Of a stretch of 38,328 nt of DNA, positions 1 to 9,056 are shown one piece after another. Source of the DNA: Cyclobacteriaceae bacterium (GTDB lineage: Bacteria > Bacteroidota > Bacteroidia > Cytophagales > Cyclobacteriaceae); NCBI GenBank assembly GCA_025455465.1, contig JALOMI010000001.1, positions 1 to 38,328 on the forward strand, written 5' to 3'. The stretch's first letter is position 1; each line of letters starts with the position of its first letter. The notes beneath the pieces are model-generated. The model was given only the letters and a program-made list of their open reading frames with translations. It did no database searches and had not been told where the DNA came from. Position numbers and translations under genes: made by a program.

Positions 1-107
1 TCAAGGGCCAGGCCTTCCTTCATCAGGTCTTTCACCGGCTGTGCCTGGAGATAGGTTCCCCCGATAATGATTGCCAACTGTAAAAATATCCCTCTACCCA
101 TTTTCAT
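1..107 (-). CDS. N-terminus of an exported protein, truncated at window edge
   Basis: Minus-strand ATG at 107; open frame to the edge MKMGRGIFLQLAIIIGGTYLQAQPVKDLMKEGLAL..., signal-peptide-like; same orientation as the downstream-coordinate cytochrome c operon. Confidence 0.6.
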   Translation of the reverse strand, partial: MKMGRGIFLQLAIIIGGTYLQAQPVKDLMKEGLAL

Positions 108-132
108 AACCTTTCGAAACCGCAAATATCTG

Positions 133-600
133 TTATTGTTTATTACAACCCTGCAAAATCCGTTCGGCATCTTTTACATCGATGATGCCGCGGGAGTTAC
201 CCCAAGTGTTATAGATGTATGTGGCAATTTCGGCTATTTCAAGATCCGTCAGCGTTGGTATGCCGGGCATGGGCTGGTTGTACTGCTTTCCGTTCACCAT
301 CAGTTCACCCTCGATGCCATGGCGCATCAGGCACAGCACGGATTCAAAATTTTCCTGCATGTAATCGGACTGGCTGAGCGGAGGGTAGACGCGACCCAGT
401 CCTGTGCCGTTGATTTGATGGCAGTTGCTGCAATGGTTGACATACAACTGCTCCCCCTGCCGGAAATAGTTGGTAAACTTATTTTTTTCTTCCTGTTTAG
501 ATGGATTGCAGGATGATGAAAATATCAGTGCCAGAATAACAACCAGCAATGCGGTACAAAGGATGTCGGTACTATTTTTCGCCACCCGTTTATTCCCCAT
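133..600 (-). CDS. Membrane-anchored monohaem c-type cytochrome
   Basis: N-terminal hydrophobic segment, single CSNCH (CxxCH) haem motif, distal Met (QPMPGIP), cytochrome c C-terminal helix. Confidence 0.85.
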   Translation of the reverse strand: MGNKRVAKNSTDILCTALLVVILALIFSSSCNPSKQEEKNKFTNYFRQGEQLYVNHCSNCHQINGTGLGRVYPPLSQSDYMQENFESVLCLMRHGIEGELMVNGKQYNQPMPGIPTLTDLEIAEIATYIYNTWGNSRGIIDVKDAERILQGCNKQ

Positions 601-1237
601 ATTCTCTCCGAAGTCGTCTGATGTCGGTGATTAGCCGGTTCACATCGTCTTCCATGGTACCGTCATACTTACCCCGGATTCTTCGCTCTTTGTCAATCAG
701 CAGGAAGGCACCACTGTGGATGAAACCATCTGGTTCCGTATTATCTGCCATTGCAGTGGCGAAGTAGCTGGTCTGCGCGATGCTGAAGATTTTATCCTGT
801 TCGCCCGTAACAAAATGCCACTTGCTGCTGCTGACACCGAGGCGATCTGCGAAGTCGTGCAGCAGGGCTACATCATCATGTTCCGGGTCGATCGTGTGTG
901 ATAAGATCAGTACATCCGGCAAGGATTGAATGGAATCATATACGCGCAGCATCTGGGTTTTCATTTTCGGGCAGATGGTGCGGCAGGAGGTGAAGAAGAA
1001 ATCGGCCACATAGATCTTTCCGTTAAAAGTCTGGTGCGTGATCACTGCGCTGTCCTGGTTGAGAAATTCGAACTCGGCAATGGTGTGGTAAACCGTATCG
1101 GCTACCTTCTTGCCGTCCACCTCACGCGCCACCACTTCGCGGTAGCCGAAGATGGGCAGCTTTTCTTCTTTTTCTTTGTTGGAGCAGGCCGCCAGGCCTG
1201 TCCACATCAGCAGTAAAATCCAGTAATGCGTTTTCAT
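590..1237 (-). CDS. SCO1/SenC family copper chaperone/thioredoxin-like lipoprotein
   Basis: Lipobox-like LAAC, FFFTSCRTICPKM (CxxxC), HSGAFLLID His motif; overlaps cytochrome c gene by 11 nt. Confidence 0.88.
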   Translation of the reverse strand: MKTHYWILLLMWTGLAACSNKEKEEKLPIFGYREVVAREVDGKKVADTVYHTIAEFEFLNQDSAVITHQTFNGKIYVADFFFTSCRTICPKMKTQMLRVYDSIQSLPDVLILSHTIDPEHDDVALLHDFADRLGVSSSKWHFVTGEQDKIFSIAQTSYFATAMADNTEPDGFIHSGAFLLIDKERRIRGKYDGTMEDDVNRLITDIRRLRREYGE

Positions 1238-2082
1238 TTGATTGTTTTCACCAGTTTATCTTTTTCCCACACGCCATGCACTTTCAGTTTACCATTGGGT
1301 TCATATAAATACCCTTCACCATGGCGCATATCGTTTTCCCATTGACCTTCGTATTTCCCTGCTTTGGCAAAATAGATTCCATAGCCATGGCGCTTGTCGT
1401 TCAGGTAATCTCCTTCGTAACGCTCACCGTCAGCCCAGGTAAAACTGCCTTTACCGTGCCGCTGGTTGTCTTTCCAGTTTCCTTCGTAGGTGCTGCCGCT
1501 TTTCCAGTACCCAAAACCGGTGCCGTTGGCCTTTCCGTTTTCAAGGTCACCAAAGTAAGTTACCGCGCTGTTTTTCGAAGTTTCAAACCGGATAATACCC
1601 CTCCGTGTTTTCACCTGATCAATTTCTTTCTGTGCAGCAGCCAGTTTTTCTTTCAGTGCGCTGATCTCTTCCTGCAACTCCAGTATTTCACCGGTTTGTT
1701 CGATGACTATGAAGTCTTTCTGATCAGTTTTCTGGGCCTGGTAGGCCCTCAGCAGCGCGGTAGTTGATTCAAGCTTACGGGACAACATTTCCAGTTTTTC
1801 CGAATCGGTTGAAATTTCATACTGATTCGATAGTTGCTGACGCTGCCGTTGAATCGAATCCCGGGTCAGGGAATCGATCATCCGGTAAAGCACCATGGCA
1901 TCGGGTATCTTTCCGTTTAGAAACAGTTCATCTGCATCCACTCGCATCTGAAGCGTGCTCATTTCCGCCTCAATCCCCGTTAATGCCTGCTGTGTAGTTC
2001 TGAGATCAAGGTAAAGCCACACGGCAACTGCGGTACAAATCAGCGCAACAAGTCCCAGTAGTCTTGTAATCATAGGCATCAA
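1234..2082 (-). CDS. MORN-repeat protein with N-terminal TM and coiled coil
   Basis: Repeats YEGNWKDNQRHGKGSF, YEGDYLNDKRHGYGIY, YEGQWENDMRHGEGYL; N-terminal TM; overlaps neighbours by 4 nt. Confidence 0.88.
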   Translation of the reverse strand: MMPMITRLLGLVALICTAVAVWLYLDLRTTQQALTGIEAEMSTLQMRVDADELFLNGKIPDAMVLYRMIDSLTRDSIQRQRQQLSNQYEISTDSEKLEMLSRKLESTTALLRAYQAQKTDQKDFIVIEQTGEILELQEEISALKEKLAAAQKEIDQVKTRRGIIRFETSKNSAVTYFGDLENGKANGTGFGYWKSGSTYEGNWKDNQRHGKGSFTWADGERYEGDYLNDKRHGYGIYFAKAGKYEGQWENDMRHGEGYLYEPNGKLKVHGVWEKDKLVKTIK

Positions 2083-2894
2083 TCAAAGTAACGAACTTTA
2101 ATCAGGTCTTTCGTACCCAGCAACGATACCTGATCAATATAAATTCCCACCATGATGCCTTTGTCCATGTCGTATTCAAAACCGGTGGCACCGCGTGTTC
2201 TCACGCGGTCGACATAACGAAGTTCAACCCGTGCGGCTGTGAGGAAGCGATAGCCCAAACCTAGATACAACCGGTTTTGATTAAACAGGTAAGGCACATT
2301 CTTACCGATATTAATTCCGATTTCATTAGACGCAGCAAAATAGAGTGTCTTATTGGCGTAAAAGTCAGTTGAATTCAGACCAACCCTGATGCGGTACCGA
2401 AAGCGAAAGCGATTGAAATACCGGTAGTCATCCTGTAACGGTCTTTCCTGCCAGCGAAGTTCGTAACGGTAACGCCAGGTATGCATCACGCGGCCCTGAG
2501 CTTGTTTGAGGTGATGAAAAAACTGGATGGTGGTTCTGAATTCTTCGTAGGGTGGCCGGAAGTAATCGGAAGGTTTTCCGATATAATCCTGCGTACGCAT
2601 GTAACCGATCGGTGAAACAGACAAGCGTGCAAGCGGGGAAAACTGATAATGCACCCAGGGCCGGTAACTTTCTCGTAACATGCTCGTGAACCGGCTGCCT
2701 TCGCCCAGTTCATTTTTGGTGCGGTAAACAAAATCAAAACCAAGGCCCCATTTTTTTGGGAAGATCTCGTTGATTTCTGTTTTCGACCAAAACGTGTCGT
2801 GATGGTAATTAACTTTTTCAGTTTGTGCGTAACTGAATGCGCCTGTGCAAAACAATAGCAACAACAGAGTAGCGGTCTTTTTTTGCAAAAACAT
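2079..2894 (-). CDS. DUF2490 family outer membrane beta-barrel protein
   Basis: Signal peptide, aromatic/Arg-rich barrel strands, family-like motifs (RYRYELRWQER, YFNRFRFRYR). Confidence 0.75.
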   Translation of the reverse strand: MFLQKKTATLLLLLFCTGAFSYAQTEKVNYHHDTFWSKTEINEIFPKKWGLGFDFVYRTKNELGEGSRFTSMLRESYRPWVHYQFSPLARLSVSPIGYMRTQDYIGKPSDYFRPPYEEFRTTIQFFHHLKQAQGRVMHTWRYRYELRWQERPLQDDYRYFNRFRFRYRIRVGLNSTDFYANKTLYFAASNEIGINIGKNVPYLFNQNRLYLGLGYRFLTAARVELRYVDRVRTRGATGFEYDMDKGIMVGIYIDQVSLLGTKDLIKVRYFD

Positions 2895-2898
2895 GCCG

Positions 2899-2906
2899 CA
2901 AAGATA
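2899..2906 (-). promoter_or_regulatory. Bacteroidota -7 element TATCTTTG upstream of DUF2490 gene
   Basis: Minus strand reads TATCTTTGCGGC-ATG; exact TAnnTTTG match with 4 nt before the start codon; no convincing -33 element at the usual distance. Confidence 0.55.
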
Positions 2907-2936
2907 GGCCTGCCTGTCAAACGGAGAAGCCCGGTT

Positions 2937-3767
2937 TTATGAGTGGCGGATACGATCACCTTCGTGTACCATACCCTCACTCAGCGCAAGAAGGTTTTGC
3001 CCGAAATAGATTTTATTGTTGTGTTGCCGGTAGGTGGACAATGTATGAAGCGGTTCAATACCTTTTGTACCAGTTGACGGTTCGATGGTTGTCAACACAC
3101 ACCGACTACAGTTTTTTACACCGGCAAAGTTTACGTCACCAATGGAGAAGTTTGTCCAGTGATCTTCTTCATAGGGTTGCCCACCGGTAAATACAAAATT
3201 CGGTCGGAAGCGTTGCATGGTGATGGGTTGGGGGAGCCGCACATTCAAATCGTCCAGTGATGCCTGGCCAATGATGAGAAACGGATAGCCATCCGCCAGG
3301 CTTACCTGTTCTTGGTGGAGGGCATAGTGCTTATCAACAGGTCGTGAATTTGTTTCCGGAAAGTGCATCAGGCGGCATTTCATATTCAGTTGGTCAGAGA
3401 ACCATTGGCTGATTTCCCTGCCAACTTCTACAGCCTGAACTTCATCATCCCAGATCGTCACCAACTCCTGCTGTGCAGAAAAATCATTCATGTCGAACTG
3501 AGCAGATGCTGCGTTGGCCTGGTGCCTTATTGTTAATTGCTCATTGTTCATTGCTAATTGAAAAAGCGCCAGTTGCGGATGTTCGCGCTGCGTGATAAAC
3601 CGGTTTTGTTCATCGACCAGCATCCACCGCCTGTCGAATTCGAGGCCTTTCTCTAACACACGGGCTTGTTGCAGCCGGATACCCCCCAATGATTTGACGG
3701 GGTAAATCCAGATTTCGCTTAGCGTTAAATCATTCATAATGGAAAACACAACAAACATACAAAACAA
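2937..3767 (-). CDS. MOSC domain-containing protein with MOSC N-terminal beta barrel
   Basis: LSEIWIYPVKSLGGI, LEFDRRWMLVDEQNRFITQRE, RFRPNFVFTGGQPYEED, KNCSRCVLTTI. Confidence 0.9.
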   Translation of the reverse strand: MFCMFVVFSIMNDLTLSEIWIYPVKSLGGIRLQQARVLEKGLEFDRRWMLVDEQNRFITQREHPQLALFQLAMNNEQLTIRHQANAASAQFDMNDFSAQQELVTIWDDEVQAVEVGREISQWFSDQLNMKCRLMHFPETNSRPVDKHYALHQEQVSLADGYPFLIIGQASLDDLNVRLPQPITMQRFRPNFVFTGGQPYEEDHWTNFSIGDVNFAGVKNCSRCVLTTIEPSTGTKGIEPLHTLSTYRQHNNKIYFGQNLLALSEGMVHEGDRIRHS

Positions 3768-3842
3768 TGCGTCCTACGCTGCTGCGCATGTTGCTGAGAA
3801 CTTTCATGGAATTGTTTTGTTAAGCAAGTAAATTCACGGTTT

Positions 3843-4355
3843 ATGAAACAAAGCCTGATTCTTTTAAGTCTCATCTTATTTTATTCGTGTATGAACGGAC
3901 AAGACATGAAATCGCGCATCATCGAGAAGGAGAAGCCCTATACCGCTGAGCAGAAAGTTTTCAAATCGGAGGACGAGTGGAAAAGGACACTGACTCCCGA
4001 ACAATATTATATCCTTCGCGAAAAGGGTACGGAGCGCGCCTTCACCGGCAAATACTATAAAACCAATGATAAAGGGGTTTATTCCTGTGCCGCCTGTAAC
4101 GCTGAGTTGTTTACCTCGGATATGAAGTTCGACTCCGACTGCGGCTGGCCGAGTTTCGACCGGGCCATTGAAGGAGGAAAAATCAAGTATGAAGTAGACA
4201 AATCTCACGGATGGACGCGTACCGAAATTATGTGCGCCAACTGCGGTGGGCATTTAGGACATGTTTTTGATGATGGCCCCACCATTACCGGAAAGCGGTA
4301 CTGTGTTAATTCGGTGTCGTTAAATTTTTACCGGGAAGAGAAGCAGAAGAAATAG
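3843..4355 (+). CDS. msrB: Peptide-methionine (R)-S-oxide reductase MsrB
   Basis: [55 protein letters not shown]-terminal lipoprotein-like signal. Confidence 0.95.
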   Translation: MKQSLILLSLILFYSCMNGQDMKSRIIEKEKPYTAEQKVFKSEDEWKRTLTPEQYYILREKGTERAFTGKYYKTNDKGVYSCAACNAELFTSDMKFDSDCGWPSFDRAIEGGKIKYEVDKSHGWTRTEIMCANCGGHLGHVFDDGPTITGKRYCVNSVSLNFYREEKQKK

Positions 4356-4375
4356 CAGGGATACCATCACATGAA

Positions 4376-4412
4376 ACAAAAAAGCACCTGCAACCAGGTG
4401 CTTATTATTCCG
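4376..4412. terminator. Probable bidirectional terminator between convergent msrB and glucan phosphorylase gene
   Basis: AAGCACCTG-caac-CAGGTGCTT (4383-4404) with A-rich 5' flank and T-rich 3' flank. Confidence 0.8.
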
Positions 4413-4419
4413 TCATGAC

Positions 4420-6072
4420 TCAATGATGATAAAGTCTTGTGTAGTACTCATCCGCCATGCGGCCTGAATCAAAGCAGGGTATAACTTCGCGCATACCGGC
4501 TTTCATCATGCTGATCCACTGATCAGGGTTTTCGTAATACATTGGTATCACTTCGTTTTCGAGCAGATCATATAAGCGGTTTGCTTCATCACGGTCTTTT
4601 TCATGAACCGATAGTTCATCCGGTGCGGGCTGAATAAGGAAGGCGTTGCGTCCGTGTTCAGCGAATTCAGGCACCCAGCCATCGGGTATAGAACAATTAA
4701 TTGATCCGTTCATGGCGGCCGTCATGCCTGACGTGCCGCTGGCTTCATGATATAACCGCGGGTTGTTCAGCCAAACGTCAGAGCCTCGTTTCAAATGTCC
4801 GGAAAGCCACAGTTCATAGCCGGTCAGTACCGTACAGTGTTTAATGTCTTTGGTTTTCCAATAGATTTCATTGAAGATGTTGATGCCCTCGTAATCTTCC
4901 GGATATGGTTTTCCGGCCCAGATTACCTGCACCGGATATTTCTTGTTATTGACAATTTTCTTAAAGCGGTCGTAATCACGCAGCAACAAATTCGCGCGCT
5001 TGTAGCCGGCAAAACGCCTGGCCCATACAATGGTGAGCACATCTTCATCAAAGAGTTTGCCGGTCTGGTTGGCTACCACGCGGAAGAGTTTTTTCTTCAG
5101 CATCTTTTTACGCATCACCAGCTTTTCGTCATCGTCATTGGCCAACGCTTTTTCAAGCATGTAGTCTTTCCAGTAGGTTTTGTTCTGGGCATTGGTGATG
5201 GCATCAATTGCACAGATATCGCTATAAGGCGACCACATCTGCCGGGCCACTTCTCCGTGCAACTGCGATACACCGTTTGCTTTTTTGGCGATGCGCAGTG
5301 CAGTCAAGGTATAATTGAGTGTGCCGTTTTCAGGTTTGGCATAAGCTTCAACTTCTTCCATCGTCAGGCCATTGAAGAAGCTCATGCTTTCCAGCAGGTG
5401 AATATTATGTTCTTCGTTGCCGGCTTTTTCCGGTGTGTGCGTAGTAAACACAACGCGCTTACGCACTTCTTCGAGGTCCTTAAACTTATCCAGAAGATAG
5501 AAGCAAAGAGGCAGCGCATGCCCTTCGTTCATGTGGTATATATCGGTTTCCCGGCCAATGATCTCCAGCAACTTGGCGCCACCGGTACCCAGCAGTATGG
5601 ATTGTGCAACCCGGGTTGTTTCGTTCGGGTCATACAGCCGGTGGCTGATCGTTTGGGCCAGGTGATCGTTCTCTTCAATATCGGTTGTTAACAGAAACAG
5701 CGGGGCTGTTTTGAAGACTTCGGGCTTTAGCAGAAAGGCCTTTACAAAAACCCGGGCACCGTGAATGGTAATGGGGAAGAGAATGCCGGTGTCGGTTAAA
5801 AAGGTATACTGCTTATGCCGGAAACTGGCACGCATCGTCTGATCTTCATTGCGCTCCTGATCGTAGTATCCTTTTTTCCAGAGGATACCGATACCAATTA
5901 TGTTTTGTTTTAACTCATAGGCACTACGCATGTGTGAGCCGGCCAGAAAGCCAAGTCCACCGGAATAAATTTTCAGCGGTTGGTCAATGGCAAACTCCAT
6001 GGAGAAGTAAGCCACGGGCTTGGAATATTTTTCGTTGAACGAGTACGGAAAGAGTTTGTCGAGATCAAACAT
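4420..6072 (-). CDS. glgP: Alpha-glucan phosphorylase, short GlgP type
   Basis: VAYFSMEFAIDQPLKIYSGGLGFLAGSHMRSA, HMNEGHALPL, FTTHTPEKAGNEEH, FAGYKRANLL, LYHEASGTSGMTAAMNG. Confidence 0.92.
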   Translation of the reverse strand: MFDLDKLFPYSFNEKYSKPVAYFSMEFAIDQPLKIYSGGLGFLAGSHMRSAYELKQNIIGIGILWKKGYYDQERNEDQTMRASFRHKQYTFLTDTGILFPITIHGARVFVKAFLLKPEVFKTAPLFLLTTDIEENDHLAQTISHRLYDPNETTRVAQSILLGTGGAKLLEIIGRETDIYHMNEGHALPLCFYLLDKFKDLEEVRKRVVFTTHTPEKAGNEEHNIHLLESMSFFNGLTMEEVEAYAKPENGTLNYTLTALRIAKKANGVSQLHGEVARQMWSPYSDICAIDAITNAQNKTYWKDYMLEKALANDDDEKLVMRKKMLKKKLFRVVANQTGKLFDEDVLTIVWARRFAGYKRANLLLRDYDRFKKIVNNKKYPVQVIWAGKPYPEDYEGINIFNEIYWKTKDIKHCTVLTGYELWLSGHLKRGSDVWLNNPRLYHEASGTSGMTAAMNGSINCSIPDGWVPEFAEHGRNAFLIQPAPDELSVHEKDRDEANRLYDLLENEVIPMYYENPDQWISMMKAGMREVIPCFDSGRMADEYYTRLYHH

Positions 6073-6164
6073 GGTTATCGGGTAAAGGCTGCGAAACTAA
6101 CAATTCCGGATTCAACTGGTTTAAAAAGTTTTTTGGAACGAATCGAAATCGATTGCAAAATGAT

Positions 6165-7193
6165 TCAATTCATGGGCAAACCAGTTTGCATATGGTTCAG
6201 CAGGGAGTGCAGACTGGAGAATGATTGGTCACCAAGTGTCCAGGTCAGTTTCCCATTTTCATGCTGAGCGATGCTTATGATATGAATTGATGAATTATCA
6301 ATCCGGTAGCCTGATCGTTCTAATGCATTACGAGTCCAGAGCAGCGGATGTCCGTCACCACGAACCGTGACAGCGATACCCCGCCATGGTTTATGAAAAA
6401 CCCTTCCGGTTTTCAAGTCGAATCCTTTAAGCTGGAAAATTTCATCGAAGGTACCATCCAGTACCAGGTCTTCCGGAATACCTGACAATATTCCTTGCCG
6501 GTCACCAGCTAACCAGATACGGTCGGTGGTCTGTAGGGCAAGGTCAAGTTCGTGGGTTGCCACCACGATGCCTTTGTTCAGTCGATGTGCCAGATGCCTT
6601 AGCAAGTTCATAATCTCCACGCGGTTGTTCAGGTCGAGGTGGGCGGTGGGTTCATCCAGCAACAGAAGGGGGGTGTCTTGCACCAGGGCACGCGCAATCA
6701 TCACCAGTTGCATCTGCCCGTCACTGAGTTCATTCAGTCTTCGCGGCAGCAGGTGATTGATCCTTACAGCCTCGACCGCCTGGTTGATTTTAACCTGATC
6801 GGCAGTGCCGGTTTGCATCCGCCAGTTAATAAACGGATAGCGTCCGCTAAGCAGCAACTCTTCCACGGTAAGGTTATGGGCATTGATTTTATCCGTCAGC
6901 ACCAGTGCGATGAATTCCGGTTCCGGGTGATGAAGCGGTTGGAAACTATTGTCCGGAAACCTCAGTTCAATTTTGCCCTGCAACGGAGGCTGCAGGCCGG
7001 CCAGTGTTCTGATTAATGTGGACTTGCCGATGCCGTTAGCGCCCATAAAGCAGACAAGTTCTCCCGTATGAATCTGAAAATTCAGGTTATTGAAAAGCAC
7101 TTTAGCCGAGCCTTTATTGCTGTACCCCACGGAGAGATGGGTTGCACTTAGGAGAATACGGTCATTGATGTCTGGATCTTCCATGGAATTCAA
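6165..7193 (-). CDS. FecE/BtuD-like ABC transporter ATP-binding protein with C-terminal extension
   Basis: Walker A GANGIGKST, signature LSDGQMQLVMIARAL, Walker B LLLLDEPTAHLD; about 85 extra C-terminal residues. Confidence 0.92.
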   Translation of the reverse strand: MNSMEDPDINDRILLSATHLSVGYSNKGSAKVLFNNLNFQIHTGELVCFMGANGIGKSTLIRTLAGLQPPLQGKIELRFPDNSFQPLHHPEPEFIALVLTDKINAHNLTVEELLLSGRYPFINWRMQTGTADQVKINQAVEAVRINHLLPRRLNELSDGQMQLVMIARALVQDTPLLLLDEPTAHLDLNNRVEIMNLLRHLAHRLNKGIVVATHELDLALQTTDRIWLAGDRQGILSGIPEDLVLDGTFDEIFQLKGFDLKTGRVFHKPWRGIAVTVRGDGHPLLWTRNALERSGYRIDNSSIHIISIAQHENGKLTWTLGDQSFSSLHSLLNHMQTGLPMN

Positions 7194-8206
7194 ATATGAA
7201 GTCTCCTGCTTTTAACAATCACCCAGATGACTACCGGAGCCCCGGCCAGTGAGGTCACGGCATTGATAGGAATAATGTAGCCGCTTCCGGGCAGCTGGGC
7301 CAGGGTATCGCAAAGCAGCATAAATGAAGCTCCTCCCATAGAAACAGCAGGCAGCAACGGTTTATGATTCATGGTGTTGATGAGCAACCGGGTAAGGTGG
7401 GGTACGGCAAGCCCCACGAAAGCGATGGGACCGCAGAAGGCTGTAACTGATCCGGTCAGCATGGCCGTGCTTATTATAATAATGAGTCGGGATCGCTGAA
7501 TATTGATGCCCAGGCTGCGGGCATATTGATCACCCAGGAGCCACGTATTCAGGGGTTTAATTAATTGAAATGCCAAAAGGCAACCGGATAAGGAAAAAAC
7601 AGCCAGAATAGTAAGTTCTGCCCAACTCAGGCCTCCAAGACTGCCAAAGGTCCATACCAGGTAGTATTGCTGATCGCTGGCGCGGCTGGTAAACTGCAGT
7701 ATGCTGACTAATGCGGCTGTCAGGGCTCCGATCATCAGGCCAATCAGCAGCAGAGAAGCATGGTCGTTAACACTGCGCGACAAGGCGATAATGATCAGGA
7801 ATAACAGGCCTGCTCCGAGGGAGGCAGCAATAGTAATAGAGAATGAGCCGGTCAGCCATGGCAACAGGGAGTTTCCCAACATAATCAATACGGCTACCGC
7901 TAAGCTGGCACCGGACGTAAGCCCCAGAACATCCGGCCCGGCTAATGGATTTCGAAACAGGGTTTGCATCAGCAGTCCACCGGTAGCAAGGGCGCTGCCT
8001 GCGAGTATGCAGGTCAGGGCCTTCGTCAGGCGGAAATCCAGAACAATAGATTTCCATGCCGGGTTTTCCGGAATGCCTCCGGTCAGTATATAAAGAATCT
8101 GTGAAAAGGGTATCCGTACACTTCCGAAAGTAATATTTATCAGGAAGGAAACGATTAGAATTCCTGCCAGAATAAACCAATATCGGTACGATGCAGTGGT
8201 AACCAT
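7190..8206 (-). CDS. FecCD-family iron/siderophore/cobalamin ABC permease
   Basis: FRLTKALTCILAGSALATGGLLMQTLFRNPLAGPDVLGLTSGASLA, GPIAFVGLAVPHLTRLL; overlaps ATPase gene by 4 nt. Confidence 0.93.
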   Translation of the reverse strand: MVTTASYRYWFILAGILIVSFLINITFGSVRIPFSQILYILTGGIPENPAWKSIVLDFRLTKALTCILAGSALATGGLLMQTLFRNPLAGPDVLGLTSGASLAVAVLIMLGNSLLPWLTGSFSITIAASLGAGLLFLIIIALSRSVNDHASLLLIGLMIGALTAALVSILQFTSRASDQQYYLVWTFGSLGGLSWAELTILAVFSLSGCLLAFQLIKPLNTWLLGDQYARSLGINIQRSRLIIIISTAMLTGSVTAFCGPIAFVGLAVPHLTRLLINTMNHKPLLPAVSMGGASFMLLCDTLAQLPGSGYIIPINAVTSLAGAPVVIWVIVKSRRLHI

Positions 8207-8331
8207 GCCGGGGCTATAAGGCGGTAATGATACTCAAATTCAGGCTTATTGAGTTTTTTTGGGCGTTGTGGCCGCTTGTTTTTAAGCCTTTGCGGCAACG
8301 GCACCGCACCGGAAAAATTTTAAATGCCACA

Positions 8332-8362
8332 TTTGTTAACTACCCTTTATCTCATATCTTTG
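8332..8362 (+). promoter_or_regulatory. Bacteroidota promoter upstream of rplC
   Basis: TTTG (8332-8335), 19 nt spacer, TATCTTTG (8355-8362). Confidence 0.82.
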
Positions 8363-8369
8363 CAGTCCT

Positions 8370-8392
8370 TTTTGCGTCAGGAAGACGCAAAA
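8370..8392 (+). promoter_or_regulatory. Leader hairpin in rplC 5' UTR
   Basis: TTTTGCGTC-aggaa-GACGCAAAA, 9-bp perfect stem starting about 8 nt after the -7 element. Confidence 0.6.
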
Positions 8393-8423
8393 TCCTGAAA
8401 AACAGCATAAAAAGGTTTCAACC

Positions 8424-9056
8424 ATGCCTGGAATTATAGGACGAAAAGTAGGAATGACCAGTATCTTTAATACGGAAGGCGAGAACATCGCATGCACGGT
8501 AATTGAAGCAGGTCCCTGCGTAGTCACACAAGTAAAGAATGCCGAGACAGACGGATACCGTGCTGTTCAGCTTGCATTCGGAGACAAGAAAGAGAAAAAT
8601 ACGCCTAAGGCGATGATCGGCCACTTCAAGAAGGCTGGCACCACCGCGAAGAAAGATGTGGTGGAGTTCCGTGACTTCCGCAAAGAGTTCGAGGGAATTG
8701 TTGAGCTCGGAAAAGAAATCCGCGTTCAGGATGTGTTCAAGGAAGGCGACTTCCTGGATGCAGTTGGTATTTCCAAAGGACGCGGCTTCCAGGGTGTGGT
8801 GAAGCGTCACGGCTTCAGCGGTGTGGGTGAAGCAACTCACGGCCAGCACAACCGTCTGCGTGCTCCCGGATCCATGGGTAATGCCTCCTTCGCTTCCCGC
8901 GTTATTAAGGGCAAGCGCCTGGCCGGCCGCATGGGTACAGCCCGTGTCAAGGTTACCAACCTGAAAGTGGTTAAAATCATGCCTGAGCAGAACCTGATCG
9001 TTATCAGCGGTTCTGTTCCGGGTCCCAAGAACTCAACAATAATCCTGCAGAAGTAA
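8424..9056 (+). CDS. rplC: Ribosomal protein L3
   Basis: [52 protein letters not shown]. Confidence 0.98.
   Translation: MPGIIGRKVGMTSIFNTEGENIACTVIEAGPCVVTQVKNAETDGYRAVQLAFGDKKEKNTPKAMIGHFKKAGTTAKKDVVEFRDFRKEFEGIVELGKEIRVQDVFKEGDFLDAVGISKGRGFQGVVKRHGFSGVGEATHGQHNRLRAPGSMGNASFASRVIKGKRLAGRMGTARVKVTNLKVVKIMPEQNLIVISGSVPGPKNSTIILQK

Noticed and set aside
2486-2980. 164-aa minus-strand ORF overlapping DUF2490 and MOSC genes
   Set aside because: Alternative frame of a well-supported gene; no signal peptide or domain
4795-5691. 298-aa plus-strand ORF
   Set aside because: Antisense shadow of glgP with no recognisable domain; the minus-strand frame has strong family motifs
8207-8331. Riboswitch upstream of the FecCD gene on the minus strand
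   Set aside because: GC-rich segment can fold but carries no recognisable aptamer consensus
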